This document shows, piece after piece, positions 1-5,512 of a DNA stretch of 6,499 nt. How positions within the stretch are numbered: position 1 is the stretch's first letter; the number at the start of each line of letters is the position of its first letter. A model generated the notes under the pieces. That model was given only the letters and a program-made list of their open reading frames with translations. It did not search any database and was not told where the DNA came from. A program made the translations under genes and the position numbers. The DNA is from CAIZQW01 sp964459675 (GTDB lineage: Bacteria > Verrucomicrobiota > Kiritimatiellia > RFP12 > UBA1067): contig CAYWNP010000125.1 in NCBI GenBank assembly GCA_964459675.1, forward strand, positions 1 through 6,499, in the 5' to 3' direction.

Positions 1-10
1 TAACTTTGTT

Positions 11-39
11 AATATAGCATTTTGGTGCTCAGGAATCAA
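11..39 (-). promoter_or_regulatory. Candidate leftward sigma-70-like promoter at left edge
   Basis: On the minus strand a -35 element TTGATT (34-39) is followed by a 17-base spacer and a -10 element TATATT (11-16), matching the consensus at 4/6 and 5/6 positions. Transcription would start near position 4 and run out of the window, so the target gene is not visible. A 6-bp inverted repeat, AGCATT (16-21) and AATGCT (38-43), with centres 22 bases apart, brackets the promoter and could be a regulator site. It lies downstream of the stop of the isomerase-like gene, so it would start a new transcription unit. Confidence 0.4.
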
Positions 40-84
40 TGCTCGAGATTCTTCAAATATAAAACTGGGTATTGCCTACATCAG

Positions 85-1047
85 TTAGTTGAGTGAACCT
101 GCGAAGAAGCGGTCCATGAGCGCGCAGTGTTCAGAATCGGAGTAGCCGCCGCTCTCAATAGTGACCCAGCCGTTGTACCCGATCTCTTCGATCGTCTTAC
201 GGATAGAGACCCAATCGTTACTCCCCTTGCCGATGGGGACAAAGGCGCCTTCGTTTTTGGCGGTACGATCAAGCTTGAAGTCTTTGATGTGCAACCGAAC
301 AATATCGGAACCCAAGGCCCGGAGCCACGCTTCGGTTGGCGCATAGCGCACATGGTTGCCCAGGTCAAGATAGGGGCGCACCCAAGGACTCTTGAACGAC
401 TTGATAAATGCAGCAGCAAAATCAGGCTTGACCCAGAGGTTATTCCAGACGTTCTCAAGGCCGATGATGACCTTGTGCTTTTCTGCCACGGGAATGAGCT
501 CTTCCACAGCAACACGTGAGCGTTCATTGGCTAGGTTCTGTTGAGCGATGTACTCAGTGAAGTTCTCTGAGCCCTCCACTGCGCGTGTGAGTTTGAGTGT
601 GACAGGGTCAAACGCAAGGTTGAAGGCCGAGGGAGCTGGCATCTTGCCATCAATACGACAGGGCACGAGCAACAGGGTGGTCGCGCCAAATGCTGCAGTG
701 ATCTCCAGTGCGCGCTTGACGTCGTCAATCGATGCCTGCCGCGCCGTGGCGTCCGCGTGGTTGAATTGCGCCCAGCCATACATCAGCGAGTGAATTTTGA
801 GTCCATGCTGTGTAGCACAGGCCTTGCCCGCGAGAGCCGCCTCGAAGGTTGCGCTTTTATCCTGAACTTCGAAGCCCGCAAAGCCAGCTTTTGCGATACG
901 TTCGCAGGTGGCGGCATCGGCTTGTTTTGCAATAAGAGCCTTGAGCAAGCTGGTCTTAAACGTGGGGGCGGATTGAGCAAAGAGACGGGGTGTCTGGCTT
1001 GCGACAGCGCCTGCCGCAGCGCTTAATAAAAACGATCGTCTGTTCAT
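85..1047 (-). CDS. Tat-exported sugar phosphate isomerase/epimerase-like protein (xylose isomerase-like TIM barrel)
   Basis: This 320-residue protein looks like a metal-dependent TIM barrel of the AP_endonuc_2 / xylose isomerase-like superfamily, whose members isomerise or epimerise sugars, keto-sugars or inosose-type cyclitols. The N-terminus has a twin-arginine signal (NRRSFLL, residues 2-8), a short Ala-rich hydrophobic stretch and a likely cleavage region around LFAQ (22-25), so it is probably exported folded to the periplasm. Candidate metal ligands sit in the expected order: Glu198 (GLENVWNN), Asp228 (LDLGNH), His253 (LHIKDF) and Glu298 (TIESGGY). I chose the ATG at 1047 because it places the Tat signal at the very N-terminus; an in-frame ATG at 1113 would add 22 residues lying inside the upstream gene. 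The start lies 7 bases after the stop of the dehydrogenase gene, with a weak AGG six bases before it, so the two are probably cotranscribed and translationally coupled. The substrate cannot be deduced. Confidence 0.88.
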   Translation of the reverse strand: MNRRSFLLSAAAGAVASQTPRLFAQSAPTFKTSLLKALIAKQADAATCERIAKAGFAGFEVQDKSATFEAALAGKACATQHGLKIHSLMYGWAQFNHADATARQASIDDVKRALEITAAFGATTLLLVPCRIDGKMPAPSAFNLAFDPVTLKLTRAVEGSENFTEYIAQQNLANERSRVAVEELIPVAEKHKVIIGLENVWNNLWVKPDFAAAFIKSFKSPWVRPYLDLGNHVRYAPTEAWLRALGSDIVRLHIKDFKLDRTAKNEGAFVPIGKGSNDWVSIRKTIEEIGYNGWVTIESGGYSDSEHCALMDRFFAGSLN

Positions 1048-1054
1048 GGTGAAC

Positions 1055-2347
1055 CTACTTTCCGGGAATAGGGGCTTCAAACTCTTTTGGCAAGGGAACA
1101 TCTCCTTTTTCAAAGTCCTCTGGCAAGAAGGGGTTGTTCATGGTATAGAATTCGCTGGTGGTGTTGGTCAGCAGATCGCTCATCCGGACTGTTTTCCCTG
1201 TGTAGCAAGCGAGGGTCCCCATGATCGTTGTGGCAGTCGCCATGGCAACCTGCTCACCCTCGTGCACATAGTTGTCCGTCATCAGACCATTTAAAAAGTC
1301 CCAGTGTTCCATGGTCATCATGTTTTCGTCGCGGGTTTTGATGCGCTCCTCATCGTAAGCGACAGGCTTTCCATCAAAGCGCGTGATTTTGCCGAGGACC
1401 GAGCATTCGCCCTCTGTTCCCGTCAGGATGGTTCCCAGGCGCTCGGAGCAACCGTCAACCTGACGTGCCATGGCATGGATGTGAAGGCTGTCACCGTAAT
1501 CATAATCAACGCTCAGGCAGTCGTAGCCATTGCCGATGGCGCGACGGTGACGCGCACCAATGCCCATGGCGGACTTCGGGAGACGTCCAATAAACCAGTT
1601 GGCGAGGTCGACTTCGTGGATGCCTTGCTCAGTCAGGTTATCGCCAGACATCTGGCGCCAGAAGTACCAAGCGGTCGAGAGGTATTCTGCGTTGGAGCCT
1701 CCCGCTTTGCGTGGTTTCATGTACCCGCCGCCATTCATGCCTCCATGACAACGGTAGACCATCCCCCCTCGGATTGGACCGATCGCACCTTCTTGCATCG
1801 GCTTAATCATGCGGAGGGCCTTATTGTTGTGGCGGTGGCAGGTGCCCGAGAGGATAGAAAGGTTCGCTTTTTTAGCAGCTTCAACACCTGCAAGAAAGCG
1901 CCGTAAGCCGGCGGGATCTGTGGCGACGGGTTTTTCCGCGAAGATGTGCTTGCCAGCCTTGACGCACGCTTCGAGATGGAGGGGACGGAAGAAGGGCGGT
2001 GCTGCGAGAAGGACGATCTCTGCGGGAGACTCCATGATCTTCTGGTAACCGGTCGGACCCCCGAAGGCAAACTGCTCATTGCACCCATAACGCTTACAGA
2101 CGGCGAGAGCTTTCTCCTGCACAAAATCGGAGGTAGCAACAAGTGTCGCTGTACAGCCTAAGCGTGCGGCAGCATCCATGATGTTTTTAACCGCGCCACT
2201 GCCCCGTCCGCCACACCCAATGAGGGCTATCTTAAAGTCACGCTTGGCAGGTGAGGTCTGGGCAAAGAGCGATGGCTGGGACATGGCAAAGGCTGTGGTA
2301 CCTCCGATAAAAAGTCTTCTCGATATGTTGAAATCTTTCGTAGTCAT
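1055..2347 (-). CDS. Tat-exported Gfo/Idh/MocA family NAD(P)-dependent oxidoreductase
   Basis: This 430-residue protein is a Gfo/Idh/MocA-type dehydrogenase, a family that oxidises or reduces sugars and cyclitols with NAD(P), or uses a tightly bound cofactor. A twin-arginine signal (SRRLF, residues 9-13) precedes a hydrophobic segment and a probable cleavage region near LFAQ (27-30). Export by Tat would carry the folded enzyme with its cofactor, as in glucose-fructose oxidoreductase. The Rossmann fold begins at about residue 38 with the dinucleotide motif GCGGRG (44-49). The family motif EKP is at 138-140, and His244 in the segment EQGIHEVDLANW is the likely catalytic histidine. A Gly-rich insertion (about 202-217) and the following YFWRQMSG segment resemble homologues common in Planctomycetes and Verrucomicrobia. 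Length is normal for exported members. It is the first gene of a leftward pair with the isomerase-like gene. GGGGAG stands four bases before the ATG. The substrate is unknown; a sugar or inositol derivative is inference. Confidence 0.93.
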   Translation of the reverse strand: MTTKDFNISRRLFIGGTTAFAMSQPSLFAQTSPAKRDFKIALIGCGGRGSGAVKNIMDAAARLGCTATLVATSDFVQEKALAVCKRYGCNEQFAFGGPTGYQKIMESPAEIVLLAAPPFFRPLHLEACVKAGKHIFAEKPVATDPAGLRRFLAGVEAAKKANLSILSGTCHRHNNKALRMIKPMQEGAIGPIRGGMVYRCHGGMNGGGYMKPRKAGGSNAEYLSTAWYFWRQMSGDNLTEQGIHEVDLANWFIGRLPKSAMGIGARHRRAIGNGYDCLSVDYDYGDSLHIHAMARQVDGCSERLGTILTGTEGECSVLGKITRFDGKPVAYDEERIKTRDENMMTMEHWDFLNGLMTDNYVHEGEQVAMATATTIMGTLACYTGKTVRMSDLLTNTTSEFYTMNNPFLPEDFEKGDVPLPKEFEAPIPGK

Positions 2348-2351
2348 ATTG

Positions 2352-2360
2352 CTCCCCTTT
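2352..2360 (-). promoter_or_regulatory. Ribosome binding site of the oxidoreductase gene
   Basis: The minus strand reads AAAGGGGAG followed by CAAT and the ATG at 2347. The purine-rich stretch is the clearest Shine-Dalgarno-like sequence in the window and supports this start codon, although the spacing of the GGAG core is short. Confidence 0.6.
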
Positions 2361-2375
2361 AATTAGAATGCGTAT

Positions 2376-2404
2376 AAATTAACAACGATGCGTGGATTTA
2401 TCAA
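2376..2404 (-). promoter_or_regulatory. Possible promoter of the dehydrogenase-isomerase operon
   Basis: On the minus strand TTGATA (2399-2404, 5/6 to the -35 consensus) is followed by 17 bases and TAATTT (2376-2381, only 3/6 to the -10 consensus). The -35 hexamer overlaps the end of the palindrome at 2401-2421, so a repressor or activator bound there would contact polymerase. The weak -10 makes this tentative. Confidence 0.25.
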
Positions 2405-2421
2405 TTCAATAATTGAACTGA
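2401..2421. promoter_or_regulatory. 21-bp near-perfect palindrome, candidate operator
   Basis: The left arm TCAATTCAAT (2401-2410) and right arm ATTGAACTGA (2412-2421) are inverted around A2411. They pair at nine of ten positions (mismatch 2404/2418), and the central 13 bases TTCAAT-A-ATTGAA are perfect. The site lies in the divergent spacer, 54 bases upstream of the dehydrogenase start and 79 bases before the radical SAM ATG. The size and symmetry suit a dimeric HTH regulator. The regulator is unknown; AraC proteins usually bind direct repeats, so the AraC gene in this window is not an obvious partner. Confidence 0.45.
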
Positions 2422-2500
2422 ATGGTGAAAACAGGGTACGGTCTTCCCTTTAAAGGCTTGCTGTGTTATTCTTCTACCTTTGAGAAATAGTAATTCCCTT

Positions 2501-4731
2501 ATGAAGTTGTTGATTTTAAGGTTGTCGAGTAGTCGTGATACAGAGTCTTCAGCGACGCATGCTGTTTTGGCTGAACTGTGCCGCTTAGCCTGTCCTGATG
2601 CGTTGATTGACTTTGCCTTTCTTCCGCCTCGTCGTACACCGGTTGTGAACGGGGGTGCGAGCGGGTTGGGCTGGAACGCTTTCGACCTGATTCTCGTCTC
2701 AAACTCCTTTGTCCAGGAGGCCATCAACTTGCCGTGGCTGCTCGCTGTCAATGGGCTCTCGCCATGGGCGTCAGAACGATCTGAGTCATTTCCCCCGGTG
2801 ATTATGGGCGGTTCAAATGCCTTTGCCAGCCAGTGCCTAGTCTGTCCGGATGGCAAGGCTGTGCCAGATGCGATCTTTTTTGGCGAAGCGGAAGAGATGC
2901 TGCCATTGTTTGTGAAGAGGATGACAGAAGGATGTAAGGATGGAAGGACAGAAGCCGTTCTGGACAAGCGAGCGCGCTTGCTGTTGGCGACAGAAGGGCT
3001 TGATGGATTCTGGGCGACTGGCTCGCTGCCAACCCAGCCCATCAAACAGGCTGTTGCCCGTTCGCCAAATCCGTGCGTGACTGCCAACTGCCAACTGCCA
3101 CTGCCGACTGCTGTTTTGACGGGCACCGCCCGTCTCACGGTGAGCAGGGGGTGTCCCGCCTTCTGTTCGTTCTGTTTTGAGGGGTATGAGCGCAAGCCTT
3201 ACCGGGAGATCCCGTTAAAAGAGCTACTCCAGCGCGCTCATTTTTTAAAGCGGGAATATGGCGCACGGACCGTTGAACTGGATGCCTTTAACTTAAACAT
3301 GTACGCGGACTTTGTTCCGCTGGTCAAGAGTTGCTCAAAACTTTTCGATCGGGTTTCGTTTAAGAGTCAACGGGCGGATGGTATTGCGGCTTGTCCGGAG
3401 ATCATCGAGCTTGAGCGCGCCGCTGGCAAACAATCCTTTACATTGGGAATTGAGGGCATCAGTCCGCGCCTGCGAGCCTTTCTCTGCAAGTCGCTGAGCG
3501 ATGAGGATATCGAATTGGCGCTCCAGACGCTCTTAAGCAATCGTGTGCGCGAGATCAAGCTCTTCTATATTCTCACTGGACATGAAGAGGCTGAAGATCT
3601 GGCTGCTTTCTCCTCCTTCTGCTCGCGTTTGCAAGAGAAGCTTCGCGCGCCTAAGTGCGGCACACGGGTGGTCCTGAGCTTCGGACGTCTCGTGCGTATG
3701 CCCAATACCCCTTTGATGTTTGATCGTCTTTTACTGGATGAGCAGGAGTGGCGTTTCTGCGTCGACGGGGTCTCGGCTGCCTGTCGTCGGGCGAAACTCG
3801 AATTCCGTTTTGCCTTTGATTGGCCAGATTATCTTGGGACACAACTACTCGCTGCTTGCGGACACGAGGACGCCCCTGCAATTGTTCAGTTGGCGTGTAA
3901 TGGACTTTCGTATCATGGTCCGTGGCTCCATGCTGAGGCTGCCAAGCTTCAATCAGTCGTTACCGTCCAGATGGAACCTTCGTTGCCTTTTTCCTTTGTG
4001 GAGCGTCCGGTCACGTTTGAATTTCTGAAGAAACGGTGGGAGGAGGCGTGCGCCTATCGCGATATGGGGTATTGTCTGGGCAGTACGTGTTCAGCCTGTG
4101 GCGCGTGTTCGACTCCGGCTGAGAAGCAGCAAATGACCCGCCATTCGCGTGCGCAGCGGATTACAGAGGTTGATATTGAGGGTGTCGCGCTTGTTGAAGC
4201 GTCTAAACGCCGTTTGCCACTTCTCTATCGGTTTGTCACGCTTCCTGAAAGCTATGCTGGGCTTCATGCCGCTACTCTAAATGCAGAAGTGATGCGTCAA
4301 CTCCTCGGCCACCATCCCGACTTGATTGAGAATCTGCTCTCTGTTGAAGAGACGCTCTTTAGCTTTGGAGAGAATGAGGATCGTTTCCAAATTCCGTGCG
4401 GACAAACAGTCGTTGCCTTTCGCGCGTGGGATTCCAAAGCCTTGCAACGTGCGCTTTCGGATTCCGCTCCGCTGATTGGCGGTGAGGTGCCAGAAGGTTT
4501 TCAACCCGGTATCTTCTCGAAAGCATCCGGTATCCTCCATACCGCGCTCGTGCCCCGTGTGGTTGCGGAATCAGGGAGTAAGTGGCTGAAGGACCTTCAT
4601 CTCGCCCATACGTTGTGTAAAGCAGGGGAGGGGTGGAAGCTCGATCTCGCGCCAGCGGCCTTAAAAAAGAAAATGCTCTATACCTGCTCTCTGCAACCAC
4701 TCGAAGGAGGCACGTGTATCACGCTGGAGTT
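2501..4731 (+). CDS. Radical SAM protein with degenerate B12-binding-like domain (TIGR03960-like), 3' end lost in assembly gap
   Basis: At least 743 residues are encoded before the gap. Residues 1 to about 135 resemble the N-terminal cobalamin-binding-like domain of TIGR03960-type radical SAM proteins: MKLLIL strand, FDLILVSNSF, VIMGGSNAF, then DAIFFGEAEEM. The usual DxHxxG cobalamin motif is absent, so B12 binding is doubtful. The radical SAM core starts near residue 205 with CPAFCSFC (Cys218, Cys222, Cys225), which should hold the SAM-cleaving 4Fe-4S cluster; GIEGISPRLR and IKLFYILTGHE are later core segments. A second cluster, Cys525, Cys530, Cys533 and Cys536, matches the cysteine-rich end of the family and may bind another Fe-S centre. 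The region after about 560 may be a diverged DUF2344-like domain, which is weakly supported. I start at ATG 2501 because the protein then begins directly with the first beta strand; an upstream TTG at 2480 is possible and no clear Shine-Dalgarno is seen for either. The linker (about 135-205) carries short repeats. Reaction and substrate are unknown. Confidence 0.87.
2919..2954. repeat. Purine-rich imperfect repeat tract within the radical SAM gene
   Basis: GGATG recurs at 2919, 2930 and 2938, and ACAGAAG occurs twice (2924-2930 and 2948-2954), giving a purine-rich imperfect repeat. It encodes about residues 140-151 (MTEGCKDGRTEA) in the linker after the B12-binding-like domain. It may be a simple-sequence insertion like the heptamer tract downstream, but a hydrophilic helix of biased composition would look similar. 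Confidence 0.3.
3080..3113. repeat. Heptamer tandem repeat (ACTGCCA) within the radical SAM gene
   Basis: Three perfect head-to-tail copies of ACTGCCA occupy 3080-3100 and decayed copies (CTGCCG, ACTGCTG) continue to 3113. The tract is in the coding frame and reads TANCQLPLPTA (from residue 194), just before the radical SAM core, in the least conserved part of the protein. Seven-base units shift frame at each copy, so the tract is tolerated as linker and is unlikely to be a protein repeat. Similar heptamer tracts occur between genes in many bacterial genomes (recalled, not searched). Confidence 0.7.
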
Positions 4732-4831
4732 NNNNNNNNNNNNNNNNNNNNNNNNNNNNNNNNNNNNNNNNNNNNNNNNNNNNNNNNNNNNNNNNNNNNN
4801 NNNNNNNNNNNNNNNNNNNNNNNNNNNNNNN
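4732..4831. other. Assembly gap (100 N)
   Basis: Exactly 100 unknown bases are present, the usual scaffold placeholder for a gap of unknown true size. The radical SAM gene enters it from the left and the XRE/zinc-ribbon gene from the right, so both 3' ends and any terminator between these convergent genes are missing. Reading frames continued across the gap have no meaning. Confidence 0.97.
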
Positions 4832-5331
4832 TCCATGAGTTCGCGGCGACGTTCAACAACCCAGGCCGCAATCGGTATGTCTGCTGGCAAGGTGTTCGTG
4901 ACGCGGACGGTGCCGCAGGAATTGCAATAGGCTCCCTCAACGTTAATCGCAGTTGCACAGTTCGGGCAAGAGGTCTCCAGGAGCTCTGCGCAATAGGCGC
5001 AATGCTTCTCGACTTGTAGTCGAGGCTGGAAAGCAAGTTGATCTTGCACCAAATAGGGCGTGTTTGAGGGGCAGAGGGCGTTTGGGCAGAACCCCTGTTT
5101 TCCCACAGGCGAGTAAACGAGTTTTGCCTGTGGATTCTGAAGGGTCAGACCAAGCGCGGAGGCGATCTTCTCAATATTCTCTTTCGACAATTTGGAAGGT
5201 TGGCCTGCCTCCAACATGCTGATTGCGGACTGCTTGCAACCAACTTCAGCCGCTAAAGCGGTCTGAGTCAACCCCTTTTCGCGCCGGGTCTGGGCAATCT
5301 GCTTGCAAATCTCGTGTGGTAATGTCGTCAT
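4832..5331 (-). CDS. XRE-type HTH protein with multiple zinc-ribbon cysteine pairs, 3' end lost in gap
   Basis: There are 166 residues before the gap. Residues 7-61 form a Cro/C1-type HTH (KQIAQTRREKGLTQTALAAE, then AISMLEAG) expected to bind DNA. After a linker come four cysteine pairs: Cys82/Cys87, Cys111/Cys114, Cys122/Cys125 and Cys136/Cys139. The last three are spaced CxxC as in double zinc ribbons and could bind one or two zinc ions with the first pair. The pattern CPNALCPSNTPY suggests a conserved protein family rather than chance. The chain then continues hydrophilic (VVERRRELM) into the gap, so further domains are possible. The start at 5331 places the HTH at the N-terminus; no Shine-Dalgarno is visible. 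It is probably a cytoplasmic transcription regulator with a zinc- or redox-dependent or protein-binding module. Target genes are unknown, and it converges with the radical SAM gene. Confidence 0.82.
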
Positions 5332-5366
5332 ACAATCGTGCTGTTCATAACATGTGAATGACGAGT

Positions 5367-5395
5367 AGTATGACGGAATTAGACCTTTTTAACAA
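5367..5395 (-). promoter_or_regulatory. Possible promoter of the XRE/zinc-ribbon gene
   Basis: On the minus strand TTGTTA (5390-5395, 4/6 to the -35 consensus), a 17-base spacer and CATACT (5367-5372, 4/6 to the -10 consensus) would start transcription near 5360 and give a leader of about 30 bases before the ATG at 5331. It lies just downstream (in the direction of transcription) of the structured AT-rich segment. Confidence 0.3.
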
Positions 5396-5399
5396 GCGG

Positions 5400-5477
5400 A
5401 GGTTATCAACAAAATATAAACAATGTATATCATTCATATACAACACTTTACATCTTATACACAGTTTGTGATAACCT
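5400..5477. repeat. Nested inverted repeats in AT-rich spacer
   Basis: The outer arms are AGGTTATCAACAAA (5400-5413) and TTTGTGATAACCT (5465-5477), complementary except for one bulged base. Within their loop lies a second hairpin, TGTATAT (5424-5430) and ATATACA (5436-5442), with a five-base loop. A further copy of the outer motif, GTTGATAAC, is at 5503-5511. The segment 5401-5510 is about 25% G+C, far below the flanking genes. It may be a regulator-binding region for the XRE gene, an mRNA structure after the AraC gene, or a DNA-unwinding element. There is no GC-rich stem with a T-run that would suggest a standard terminator. Confidence 0.55.
5455..5463 (+). promoter_or_regulatory. DnaA-box-like 9-mer TTATACACA
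   Basis: TTATACACA fits the DnaA consensus TTATNCACA exactly. A one-mismatch relative, TTATCAACA, is at 5403-5411, and TTATCAAC occurs on the other strand at 5503-5510. The cluster lies in very AT-rich DNA. A single perfect match can arise by chance in such composition, so function is unproven. Confidence 0.3.
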
Positions 5478-5512
5478 GTTTATAACTAAATAGTAATAAC
5501 GAGTTGATAACT

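Noticed and set aside
16..43. Terminator hairpin after the dehydrogenase-isomerase operon
   Set aside because: The stem is only 6 bp with a 16-base loop, it is not GC-rich and there is no following T-run on the minus strand; an operator at a promoter fits better.
127..519. Plus-strand open frame opposite the isomerase-like gene
   Set aside because: It is antisense to a gene with a clear Tat signal and candidate metal ligands, and no domain is recognised.
1048..1113. 22-residue N-terminal extension of the isomerase-like protein from an ATG at 1113
   Set aside because: It would lie within the upstream gene and bury the Tat signal internally; the ATG at 1047 gives a normal exported N-terminus.
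1304..1906. 200-codon plus-strand open frame opposite the oxidoreductase gene
   Set aside because: It is fully antisense to a well-supported Gfo/Idh/MocA gene, shows no recognisable domain and has the composition of a shadow frame.
2480..2500. TTG start seven codons upstream of the radical SAM ATG
   Set aside because: It has no Shine-Dalgarno, and the family fold begins with MKLLIL at 2501. It cannot be fully excluded.
2401..3195. 264-codon minus-strand open frame opposite the radical SAM N-terminus
   Set aside because: It overlaps the B12-binding-like and linker coding region, and its product is low-complexity and arises partly from the heptamer repeat (SGSWQLAV). No ribosome binding site or family resemblance was seen.
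4678..4731. Continuation of the XRE/zinc-ribbon frame to the left of the gap
   Set aside because: This stretch is the coding strand of the radical SAM gene read backwards; the join depends on the gap placeholder length.
4832..4930. Continuation of the radical SAM reading frame to the right of the gap
   Set aside because: The frame through 100 N is arbitrary, and the sequence to the right is the antisense of the XRE/zinc-ribbon gene with its conserved cysteine pairs.
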